Of a DNA stretch of 64,000 nucleotides, positions 46,391 through 54,322 are shown piece by piece. The stretch covers positions 1-64,000 of the forward strand of contig JAUIKM010000008.1 of NCBI GenBank assembly GCA_030430495.1, written 5' to 3'. Below the pieces are notes generated by a model that had not been told where the DNA came from, ran no database searches, and saw only the letters and a list, made by a program, of their open reading frames with translations. Numbering within the stretch: position 1 is the first letter of the stretch; the number at the start of each line of letters is the position of its first letter. The position numbers and the translations under genes were made by a program. The DNA is from a bacterium (GTDB lineage: Bacteria; Bacteroidota; Ignavibacteria; Kapaibacteriales; UBA7675).

Positions 46391-48922
46391 TTAACGTCCG
46401 AACTGGAAGTGAAATTGCCAGCCCGAGCGGTCGCCGATCTCACCGACCGGCGGATCGAAGCCGTAGCCGTAGTCGAAGCCCAGCAGTCCCAACGGCTGCA
46501 ACAGAATGCGCAGGCCCAGACCGGCCGAGCGTTTCAGCTGGAAGGGATCGCTCTCGCTGACGCCGTTCCAGACGTTGCCCGCTTCCGCAAAAGCCAGCAG
46601 GTAGATGGGCATCGGGTCCAGCGAGAGCGCAAAGCGCATTTCGGCGATGTGCCGCAGCATGAACTTGCCGCCCGTGATCTGGCCGCGTTCGTTGCGCGGA
46701 CCAATCTGTTCGTCTTCGTAGCCGCGCAGCGGCGTCACCGAAAAACCGCCGAGGCCGTTGCCGCCCATGCGGTAAAACTGGTTCGGCGGGATCGTTGTGT
46801 CGTTGTTGATGCCCGCGATGTAGCCGGCATTTGAACTCAGGTAGAGCACCAGACGATTCTGCCCGCCGATCTGCATCAGCGGATTGTACATTTCATAGGT
46901 CACGTCCGTGCGCAGGTAGTCCGTCGTCCCGATGTTCAGCGCGCCCAGCGCCAGCGTGTTTGAAAAGCTGAAACGCGAGCCCTCGCTCGGGAAGATCAGG
47001 TTGTCCAGGTTCGTGCGGGAGATCGACTGGCGGAGGCTGAACTCCGTGTCCGTGCCCAGGTCGTTGCCCAGACCGTCGTCAAAAACTTCGTTTTGCAGGA
47101 AACGGAACTGATAATCCAGACGGAAGAAGTCGTCGGGCCAGAAGACGCGGCGGCCGGCGTTGATCGAGATACCCGTCTGCCGGATGTCGAAAGTAGCCCG
47201 TTGCCGCGTGCGGAACAGGTTGAAACCCACCGTCGTCGGATCGTCGAACAGCCAGGGCTCCGTGAATCCCAGCGTAAAAGTCTGCAAACTGTTGGAGCCG
47301 CCGAACTGGTACTCAAAGCGGAATTGCTGCCCCGCGCCGCCTGTCAGCGGTTCGGTGATCGAGAAGTTGTTCAGCGTGATGCCGATCGATCCCGTAAGAC
47401 CAAACGAACCGGCAAAACCGACCGAAGCGTTGAACGTGTCGCTCGATCGCTCTTCCACCGTGTAGGTGATGTCGACCTGATCGTTGTTGACGCGGTCAAA
47501 TCGCGGTTGCAGCGCCTCGGGGTTGAAGTAACTCAGCACGCCCAGCGCGCGGATGCTGCGGATAATCGCCGAGCGGCTGAAGTACTCGCCCGGGCGGGTG
47601 AACAGCTCGCGGCGTATAACTTTGTCGTGCGTCTTCGTGTTGCCCTGGATGTTCACCCGGCGCACCTTGAAGCGGTTGCGCTCGATGATTTTGATCGTGA
47701 TGTCCATCGAGTCCGGCCCGAAGCGACGCAGCTCAGGCGTCGGCTCCACCGTCAGATACCCGTTGTCCAGATAAAGCGAAGCCACGTCCGTCTGGTTTTC
47801 GTTGCCCGTCAGGTTCTGCGTGAAACGCTCCTCGTCGAATACGTCGCCCTTCTGGAAATCCAGGCGGCGGTAGAGCAGGTCGTCCGGATAGGCCAGGTTG
47901 CCCTCAAACTGAATCTCGCGCACGTAGACCTGACCGCCCTCACTGACCTCGATATTGATGTCCACCGCCTCATCCAACTCGTCATAGCCGACGGAGTCGT
48001 TGACGATGGCCGCATCGACGAAGCCGTTGCGACGGTAAAAAGTCAGCAGGTTGTCCCTGGCGGCGGCGTATTCTTCCAGATCGAATTTGTCGGAGCGCCA
48101 GATCTGCCACCAGCTCTTGGTGCGTACGTCATCCAGCGCGGCTTCCAGCTCGCTGTCGGGGAAGGACTCGTTGCCGCTGAAATCGATGCTGCGCACGTAG
48201 AAGTCGGCGCCTTCCTCGACGGTCAGAAAGAGCGAAGCAAAACTGCTGCTGTCGGTTTCGCCGACTTCGGCACGCACCTTCGTAAAGGGGCGGCCGTCTT
48301 CGACGTAGAGTTTGCGCACCTTTTCAGCCGCGTCGAAGGCGTCCTTGTCGCGCAAAATGTCGCCGCGGAACTTGCCGATTTCCTCGCGGATCTCGCGGTC
48401 GTCAAAATCCTCGTTACCCTCGATGACGATTTCATCGAGGCGAGGAAATTCCTTCACGCGGATTTTGATGAAGATGCCGAGCGGCGTGATTTTGTCGGGG
48501 AGGATTTCGACCGAGCTGAATTGCTTGCGGCCCCACAGGCTGCGGATGGCGTCCTGCAGCGCGTCGGTCTGCATGATATTGTCATCGCCCAGCACAATCT
48601 CATCGCCTTTGCGCAGGCCTGAGATAGCGATGATCGTGGCGCGCTCCACGTAGAGATTGCCCTCGACGAGGATGTCGAGAATCTTGTAGGATTTGCCCTG
48701 TTGGGCCGTCGCGGAGGCGGAGAACACCACACCCAACAACAAACAAGAAATCAGAAGCAGTACCGCAGGTACGGCGGGTTTGCCGGGGTTTCGGTGTGCG
48801 TCAGAACTTGAACTTATCGAGGATGCGCCCGACGATGCCGCTGTTAGCGGAGTCCTGGGCGATTTGCTGCGAAGTTTTGCCAAACCTTCTCTCACGCTTT
48901 TGATAATCCCTGATCGCATCAT
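46391..48922 (-). CDS. bamA: Outer-membrane protein assembly factor BamA
   Basis: An 843-residue Omp85 protein that inserts beta-barrel proteins into the outer membrane. Five POTRA domains span about residues 75-470 (YKILDILVEGNLYVERATI; PRLDEIVIEGNEDFDDREI; ADFYVRSIDFSGNESFPDSEL; VYVREIQFEGNLAYPDDLL; FKVRRVNIQGNTKTHDKVI), then the 16-strand barrel. The barrel includes the FGLTGSIGITLNNFSITE start, the loop-6 motif GGNGLGGFSVTPLRGYEDE (V/IRGF-like RGYED) and the C-terminal FQFGR. The hydrophobic signal lies at residues 52-72. The only ATG codons (48922, 48919) overlap uppS by about 120 bases in another frame, giving an unusually long N-region before the signal. Confidence 0.93.
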   Translation of the reverse strand: MMRSGIIKSVREGLAKLRSKSPRTPLTAASSGASSISSSSDAHRNPGKPAVPAVLLLISCLLLGVVFSASATAQQGKSYKILDILVEGNLYVERATIIAISGLRKGDEIVLGDDNIMQTDALQDAIRSLWGRKQFSSVEILPDKITPLGIFIKIRVKEFPRLDEIVIEGNEDFDDREIREEIGKFRGDILRDKDAFDAAEKVRKLYVEDGRPFTKVRAEVGETDSSSFASLFLTVEEGADFYVRSIDFSGNESFPDSELEAALDDVRTKSWWQIWRSDKFDLEEYAAARDNLLTFYRRNGFVDAAIVNDSVGYDELDEAVDINIEVSEGGQVYVREIQFEGNLAYPDDLLYRRLDFQKGDVFDEERFTQNLTGNENQTDVASLYLDNGYLTVEPTPELRRFGPDSMDITIKIIERNRFKVRRVNIQGNTKTHDKVIRRELFTRPGEYFSRSAIIRSIRALGVLSYFNPEALQPRFDRVNNDQVDITYTVEERSSDTFNASVGFAGSFGLTGSIGITLNNFSITEPLTGGAGQQFRFEYQFGGSNSLQTFTLGFTEPWLFDDPTTVGFNLFRTRQRATFDIRQTGISINAGRRVFWPDDFFRLDYQFRFLQNEVFDDGLGNDLGTDTEFSLRQSISRTNLDNLIFPSEGSRFSFSNTLALGALNIGTTDYLRTDVTYEMYNPLMQIGGQNRLVLYLSSNAGYIAGINNDTTIPPNQFYRMGGNGLGGFSVTPLRGYEDEQIGPRNERGQITGGKFMLRHIAEMRFALSLDPMPIYLLAFAEAGNVWNGVSESDPFQLKRSAGLGLRILLQPLGLLGFDYGYGFDPPVGEIGDRSGWQFHFQFGR

Positions 48923-49631
48923 AAAGTTCTTGCCGACGAAAATCGGGCCAATATTTGTCCGTGATGTAAATCTCGGAATAAGCCGACTCCCACAGGAGGA
49001 AGTTGCTCAGGCGCATCTCGCCGCTGGAGCGGACGATCAGATCGGGGTCGGGATGTTCGGACGTCAACAGATAGGAAGAAACGAGGTCTTCCGTGATGTC
49101 CTCCGGCGACACCTTGCCGCGGCGCACGTCCAGCGCAATTGTCTGCACCGCGCGTACGATATCCCAACGGCCGCTGTACGACAATGCCAGCGTCAGGTTC
49201 AGGCCGGTATTGTCTTTCATTATGTCGATACACTCGAACAGTTTTCGTTGCACGCGTTTCGGCAATGCGTTCAATTTTCCGATTGCCAGCATGCGGACGT
49301 TGTTCTCGTGCAGTTCGTCCAGTTCGGATTTGAGGTAGCGAACCAGCAGGTCCATCAGGACGTTGACTTCGGCCTGCGGACGCCGCCAGTTCTCCATTGA
49401 AAATGCGTAAAGCGTGATATACCCGATCCCCAGCGAGGAAGCGGCCTTGACGATGTCCCGGACGCTCTCAATGCCCTCGCGATGCCCCTCGACCCGCATT
49501 TTGCCGCGTTCCTGCGCCCAGCGCCCGTTGCCGTCCATAATAAAGCCGATGTGCTTCGGGATCGGACCGGCAGCCTGGATTTCAGCCTGCAATGCGGAAT
49601 CTTCGACAGTGCGTTCTCTGTCCCAGTTCAC
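48801..49631 (-). CDS. uppS: Isoprenyl (undecaprenyl) diphosphate synthase
   Basis: A 276-residue cis-prenyltransferase making the C55 lipid carrier from farnesyl and isopentenyl diphosphate. The signature PKHIGFIMDGNGRWAQERG holds the catalytic Asp; ITLYAFSMENWRRP, LALSYSGRWDI and DPDLIVRSSGEMRLSNFLLWESAYSEIY follow. There is no in-frame ATG near the expected start: a GTG at 49631 is chosen, a TTG at 49685 is possible, and neither has a good ribosome site. The 3' end overlaps bamA. Together with ispE (MEP pathway) it supplies the carrier for cell-wall and surface-sugar synthesis. Confidence 0.93.
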   Translation of the reverse strand: MNWDRERTVEDSALQAEIQAAGPIPKHIGFIMDGNGRWAQERGKMRVEGHREGIESVRDIVKAASSLGIGYITLYAFSMENWRRPQAEVNVLMDLLVRYLKSELDELHENNVRMLAIGKLNALPKRVQRKLFECIDIMKDNTGLNLTLALSYSGRWDIVRAVQTIALDVRRGKVSPEDITEDLVSSYLLTSEHPDPDLIVRSSGEMRLSNFLLWESAYSEIYITDKYWPDFRRQELYDAIRDYQKRERRFGKTSQQIAQDSANSGIVGRILDKFKF

Positions 49632-49995
49632 GTGTTGGAATCCATGGAATTTTTGAGAAATTCGGAGATAGGCAAAGACTTGCAAAGCTACGGCGACATT
49701 CGCTTATTCGCAAGTCACGTTGCAGTGCACTCAATGTCCGCGCCCCTCCGCACTTTGACAGCCCGTACCCGTTCGGGAGCCGTGAGTTCACGTTGACGGC
49801 CTTTTATCGTTCTTTTGGCGCCTGAATAGCGCCGCGACCGCTTTTTTTTCTTTGCCGACCCCCGCATGATTTTTTTGTTTGTCACGGGGTTGGACGCGTC
49901 AGGTCGCCGCGAAGACGTCGCCGCCTGCAATAAGAATCGCGTCCGTGCGAAACTGGCATGGAAACACAGAGGACAACAGGGAAAAATTGACGCCT
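49632..49995. other. Divergent intergenic region uppS / SDR gene
   Basis: A 364-base region between divergent genes. It contains a weak GGCGCCTGAATAGCGCC hairpin (49817-49833) followed after seven bases by TTTTTTTT on the plus strand, which resembles a terminator although no plus-strand gene precedes it. Promoters for both genes must lie here. Confidence 0.4.
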
Positions 49996-50712
49996 ATGAA
50001 AACCGACAATCGCGATGTTGTGTGGATAACCGGCGCTCGCCGCGGAATCGGCGCCGCCGTGGCGCGCGAATTGGCAGAAGCCGGCAAACGCCTGGCGCTG
50101 AGTGCGCGCAGAGCTGAAGATGTCAAGGAACTGCAGACCGAGCTGCGCGAGCATACGGACGTTGGAATCTTTTCCTGCGACGTCGCCGACCGCGCTTCGG
50201 TTACAGACTGCGCGCAAGCGATCGCAGACGAATTCGGCCGGATTGACGTGTTGATCAACAACGCCGGCGTGGGTGTTTTTAAACCCATGCTTGAACTGAG
50301 CCCGGAAGAATTCGACGCGATGATCGACGTAAACCTGCGCGGCGTCTACAATTGCACGCGCGCCGTGCTGCCCGACATGATCGAACGCGGCCGCGGCGAC
50401 ATCCTGACGATCAACTCAATCGCGGTGCAGGCCTCGTTCGCCAATTGCACGGCCTACGGCGCGTCCAAGGCCGGTGCGCTGGCGTTTAACCGCTCGCTGC
50501 GCGCCGAGGTGCGCGAGCAGGGCGTGCGCATCATGGACATTTTCCCCGGCGCTACGGCCACGGCGATCTGGTCGGACGACATGCTCGAAGAATTCGGCGA
50601 GCGCATGATGGAGCCGCGCGACGTGGCGCAGGCCGTGCGCGAGATGCTGGAAACCTCGCGGCGCGCCGTCGTCGAAGAGCTTGTTCTGCGCCCGCGCCGC
50701 GGCGACCTGTAG
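49996..50712 (+). CDS. Short-chain dehydrogenase/reductase
   Basis: A 238-residue classical SDR. ATG 49996 starts MKTDNRDVVWITGARRGIG with the TGxxxGxG cofactor motif at residues 12-18; the longer frame upstream is non-coding in character. NNAGVGVF (about 85), the catalytic Ser in ILTINSIAVQ (about 140) and Tyr/Lys in AYGASKAG (about 153-157) are all present. Arg-rich residues after the second strand (ALSARRAEDV) suggest NADP. The substrate is unknown. The uvrC start is 37 bases downstream, so the two are probably co-transcribed. Confidence 0.92.
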   Translation: MKTDNRDVVWITGARRGIGAAVARELAEAGKRLALSARRAEDVKELQTELREHTDVGIFSCDVADRASVTDCAQAIADEFGRIDVLINNAGVGVFKPMLELSPEEFDAMIDVNLRGVYNCTRAVLPDMIERGRGDILTINSIAVQASFANCTAYGASKAGALAFNRSLRAEVREQGVRIMDIFPGATATAIWSDDMLEEFGERMMEPRDVAQAVREMLETSRRAVVEELVLRPRRGDL

Positions 50713-50749
50713 GTGAACAGAAATAATCATACGAAACGACAGCCAGAAT

Positions 50750-52756
50750 ATGTCGCAGAGCGAAACAAACAACGAACAGGAAGAACAGCGGCCGCGGGAA
50801 GAATCTGCGCCCGGGGGAAGCGCGGAATCCGCGGGCGGGCTCAGTCTGAACGACAAACTCGACTCGTTGCCGCGCAAGAGCGGCGTGTACATGTATCGCA
50901 ACGACAAGGGCGAGATCATTTACGTCGGCAAAGCCAAGAGTCTGCGCAGCCGCGTGCGTTCCTATTTCAACGCCGGTCGCGGCGGCGACGCCAAGACGCT
51001 TGCGCTGGTTAAACGCATCCGCGACCTCGAGATCATCGTTACCGACTCCGAGATGGAAGCGCTGATACTTGAAAATACGCTGATCAAGGAACACAAACCC
51101 AAGTACAACATCCGTCTGCGCGACGACAAGAGTTATCCGTACATCCGCATCACCAAAGAACCCTTTCCGCGCATTTTCCCGACGCGCAAACTGATCCGCG
51201 ACGGCAGCACCTACCTGGGGCCGTACACCGATGTTAAAACGATGAAGTACGTGCTGCGCACGATCAAATCGCTCTTTCCGATCCGCTCCTGCGATCTGGA
51301 CCTGACCGATGAGAAAATTGCTCAGGGCAAATTCCGCGTCTGTCTCGACTTTCAGATTAAACGCTGCGAAGGTCCGTGTGAAGGTTACGTGAGCCGCGAG
51401 CACTACAACATCATGATAAAAAACGCGGTGCAGGTGCTCAAGGGCAAGACCAAAGCCGTCGAGCACGAGTTAACCGAAATGATGGGGCGTCTGGCCGCCG
51501 AGTTTAAATTTGAGGAGGCCGCCGTCGTGCGCGACCGCCTGGAGCGACTGCGCGAGTATTCGGCCAAACAGAAAGTCGTCAGCACCGACCCGATTGACCG
51601 CGACGTGCTCTCGTATGCGCGCAACGAAAAAGATGCCTGCGCCGTGGTGTTTAAGGTGCGTGACGGCAAGCTGATCGGCAAGCAGCATTTTCATGTGCTT
51701 AACCACAAAGACAAAACGCCGGTGGAGCTGCTGCAGTCCGTCTTTGAGCGTTTTTACCTGAACAACGAAGAAATCCCCGAAGAAATCATCCTGCCGCATC
51801 TGCTGGACGAAGTTGAGATGCTGGAGAAGTGGCTGCGCGAGCAGCGCGGCGGCAAGGTGCAGTTAACTGTTCCAAAGATCGGCGAGAAACTGAGCCTGGT
51901 GCGCATGGTCGAGTCCAATGCGCGCTTTCTGCTGGGCGAGCTGGAGTTGCAGCGGCTTAAACGCGATCAGGCTGTGCCGCGCCCGGTCATGTCGCTGCAA
52001 CGCGACCTGCGCTTAAACAAAACGCCGCGGCGCATCGAGTGTTTTGACAACTCGCATTTTCAGGGTTCGGAGACGGTTTCGTCGATGGTGGTATTTATCG
52101 ACGGCAAGCCGCGCAAGTCCGAGTACCGCAAGTTTAAAATCCGCTCGTTTGAAGGCATCGACGACTTTGAGGCGATGCGCGAGGTGGTGCGCAGACGCTA
52201 CACGCGCATGGTCAACGAAGCGACGGAAGCGCCGGACCTGATCATTGTCGACGGCGGCAAAGGGCAGCTTTCGAGCGCCGTCGGCGTGCTGCAGGACCTG
52301 GGGCTGTACGGCAAGATCCCGATCATCGGTCTGGCCAAGCGCCTGGAAGAAGTTTTTCTGCCCGGCGAATCCGAAGCGCTGATGTTGCCGCGAACATCTT
52401 CGAGTTTAAAACTGATCCAACAACTGCGCGATGAAGCGCACCGCTTTGCGATTACATTTCACCGTTCGCTGCGCAGCAAACGCACGCTTAAAACGATGCT
52501 GACGGACATCGAAGGCGTCGGCCCCAAAACGGCGCAGAAACTGCTGACTGAATTCGGCTCGGTGCAGGGGCTGAAAGAGGCCGACCCTGTCGCGATCGAG
52601 TCGCTGGTTGGCCGCAGAACGGCGGAGCGTCTTAAACAGTGGTTCGCCGCTGAGAGCGAGGCGGCTGAAGATGGCCTGGCCGCCGAGGATCACGAGACGT
52701 CGGTGGGCGATGCCGACCGCACCCACGGCGGAGATCAGATGAATCCCGACGAGTAA
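50750..52756 (+). CDS. uvrC: Excinuclease ABC subunit C
   Basis: A 668-residue nuclease that makes both incisions in nucleotide excision repair. After an acidic, poorly conserved N-terminal stretch (about 40 residues) comes the GIY-YIG domain (LPRKSGVYMYRNDKGEIIYVGKAK; here GVY-YVG), then a Cys-rich segment (CDLDLT, CLDFQIKRCEGPCEGY) typical of iron-sulfur UvrC proteins, the UVR domain (EFKFEEAAVVRDRLERL), the RNase H-like endonuclease domain (RIECFDNSHFQGSETVSSMVVFIDGKP; LIIVDGGKGQLSSA) and tandem helix-hairpin-helix motifs (TDIEGVGPKTAQKLLTEFGSVQGL). A Glu/Asp-rich tail of about 30 residues ends the protein. Confidence 0.97.
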   Translation: MSQSETNNEQEEQRPREESAPGGSAESAGGLSLNDKLDSLPRKSGVYMYRNDKGEIIYVGKAKSLRSRVRSYFNAGRGGDAKTLALVKRIRDLEIIVTDSEMEALILENTLIKEHKPKYNIRLRDDKSYPYIRITKEPFPRIFPTRKLIRDGSTYLGPYTDVKTMKYVLRTIKSLFPIRSCDLDLTDEKIAQGKFRVCLDFQIKRCEGPCEGYVSREHYNIMIKNAVQVLKGKTKAVEHELTEMMGRLAAEFKFEEAAVVRDRLERLREYSAKQKVVSTDPIDRDVLSYARNEKDACAVVFKVRDGKLIGKQHFHVLNHKDKTPVELLQSVFERFYLNNEEIPEEIILPHLLDEVEMLEKWLREQRGGKVQLTVPKIGEKLSLVRMVESNARFLLGELELQRLKRDQAVPRPVMSLQRDLRLNKTPRRIECFDNSHFQGSETVSSMVVFIDGKPRKSEYRKFKIRSFEGIDDFEAMREVVRRRYTRMVNEATEAPDLIIVDGGKGQLSSAVGVLQDLGLYGKIPIIGLAKRLEEVFLPGESEALMLPRTSSSLKLIQQLRDEAHRFAITFHRSLRSKRTLKTMLTDIEGVGPKTAQKLLTEFGSVQGLKEADPVAIESLVGRRTAERLKQWFAAESEAAEDGLAAEDHETSVGDADRTHGGDQMNPDE

Positions 52757-52912
52757 GACCGCAACCGAGCGCCGTACGTCTGGTCGTGCTTGAACAGCCG
52801 CCAGTGCACGTCAACTCCATCTTTTATCTTGTTCCGACAGAATGTCTATCTTGCGACTGCAAGAGAACACGTTCGGCAGTAATTGCCGCAAAAAAAAACA
52901 GTCAGGTGAGTT

Positions 52913-53614
52913 ATGAAACAGGATCAATTGTTTGTGCTGTTGTCGATCGTCATAGCCATGACAGGGATTCTGCTCATCGTCGACGTACTGCCGCAGTTTT
53001 TTGTCGTGCCGCTGTTTGTTCTGGAGTACGGAGGGGCAATGGGCGGTTCATTTGGCGGCTTTTTTCTGAGCATCGCCCTGCCGCTCGCAACTGTTCTGGT
53101 CGGTTCAATCCTCATTCTTCGGCGGTTTAACATCGCCGAAAAGCTGGCCTATGTGGAGTTTGTCAATATTGCGGCGGGGGACGGGACTGAGCAATCAACG
53201 GAAGTTGAAGGTCAGGTCGACGTTCAGAATGATGTCGAAGCGGCAGAGGCTTCCGAGGAACTCGTTGCAGGTCCGGCGGCGGATGATCATATCTCAGATA
53301 TGGATGACGAAGTTTTTCGGTCGGATGGCACGATGCGCACGTTGTGGGGCAGTACGGCGCCGAAGGTCGCAATCGCCGTTCTGGGGTTTTATCTGGCGGC
53401 GGGTGGCCTGGTGTCGGTGATCAGCGTTCTTGCCAAGGTTCTGCTGGTACGAGACGCCGGCTCGCTGGAACCGTCGCTGTCCCTGGTCGGGCCGGAATTT
53501 ACAACGGGCCTGGAGGGCGTCGTCAAACTACTTGTCGCCTTCCTGTTAATTACCCGGTATTCCGGCATAATAAAGGCATGGAATAGAGTATGGGGCGATT
53601 CCAGCCTGCGCTGA
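52913..53614 (+). CDS. Four-helix membrane protein, paralog 1
   Basis: A 233-residue protein with four hydrophobic helices (about residues 6-28, 46-68, 150-172, 203-222) and an acidic cytosolic or periplasmic loop of about 75 residues between helices 2 and 3 (TEQSTEVEGQVDVQNDVEAAEASEE). ATG 52913 follows CAGGTGAGTT. It is a paralog of the next gene: K-Q-(D)-Q-LF at the N-terminus, helix 1 with AMTG(I/V)(L/F)LIV, RRFNIAEKL / RNRIAEYL after helix 2, and helix 4 ending in R-x-S-(G/V)-I-I/V. I recognise no named family. Confidence 0.75.
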   Translation: MKQDQLFVLLSIVIAMTGILLIVDVLPQFFVVPLFVLEYGGAMGGSFGGFFLSIALPLATVLVGSILILRRFNIAEKLAYVEFVNIAAGDGTEQSTEVEGQVDVQNDVEAAEASEELVAGPAADDHISDMDDEVFRSDGTMRTLWGSTAPKVAIAVLGFYLAAGGLVSVISVLAKVLLVRDAGSLEPSLSLVGPEFTTGLEGVVKLLVAFLLITRYSGIIKAWNRVWGDSSLR

Positions 53615-53691
53615 ATTGATGCATCGAAAGTCATTGCGACGGCGGCAAAAAGACAACATTTCGTTACGGTAATTACTACGGCGAATCCAAT

Positions 53692-54312
53692 ATGGAAATC
53701 AAACAGACTCAACTGTTTATTACCGTGGCGACGTTATTCGCAATGACAGGCGTATTTCTGATAGTCTCTGAATTCAAAGAAGTCCTTGTGCTGCTGTTTC
53801 ATTTCGGGGACTTTGCCGGACTGGGTGAGTTCGGACCCTCCGGGTTTGACATAGGGCGATTTCCATTGGGGTTTAACGCATTGGTGAAAGTCGCGGCCGG
53901 TGTGGTGTTTGTCGTGGCGCGCAATCGCATTGCGGAGTATCTGGTTTTTTCACACGAGATGTTCAAACCGGCAATTGGCCATAAAGGCGGCGTACGACTC
54001 GAAGGGATGAGCGGTGACTCCGGCGCTCCGGCCGCGCCGCGTAGCTTGTGGCGCGAAATCATGCCGATGCTGGCTCTGGCGTTCATTGGATATTTGTTTG
54101 TTGTTGACGCCGCCGCCAGTCTGGTGCAAACTCTGGTTGCATACGGCGAGAATGCGGCCCAGCAAGCGCAGGCAATCCTGGGTGGTCGCAATGTTCTGCT
54201 GTTCCCATTTTTGCTGGCCATATTCAGACTTCTGATCGGAATATTCCTGATTAGCAAACGCAGTGTCATCGTGGATATGTGGCAGCGCCACCATCCACTT
54301 TCCAATGTTTAA
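53692..54312 (+). CDS. Four-helix membrane protein, paralog 2
   Basis: A 206-residue paralog of the preceding gene, with helices at about residues 8-26, 62-78, 125-150 and 170-190. The loop between helices 2 and 3 is shorter and less acidic than in paralog 1. The genes are 77 bases apart and probably one transcript. The pair sits downstream of uvrC and converges on the large secreted protein at 54323-57631 (ten bases between stops). Function unknown; the matched helices suggest a heteromeric membrane complex, which is inference. Confidence 0.75.
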   Translation: MEIKQTQLFITVATLFAMTGVFLIVSEFKEVLVLLFHFGDFAGLGEFGPSGFDIGRFPLGFNALVKVAAGVVFVVARNRIAEYLVFSHEMFKPAIGHKGGVRLEGMSGDSGAPAAPRSLWREIMPMLALAFIGYLFVVDAAASLVQTLVAYGENAAQQAQAILGGRNVLLFPFLLAIFRLLIGIFLISKRSVIVDMWQRHHPLSNV

Positions 54313-54322
54313 GTCCCTGGTA

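Noticed and set aside
47093-48622. 509-residue plus-strand open frame
   Set aside because: Antisense shadow of bamA with no domain or ribosome site; bamA has all five POTRA domains in the other strand.
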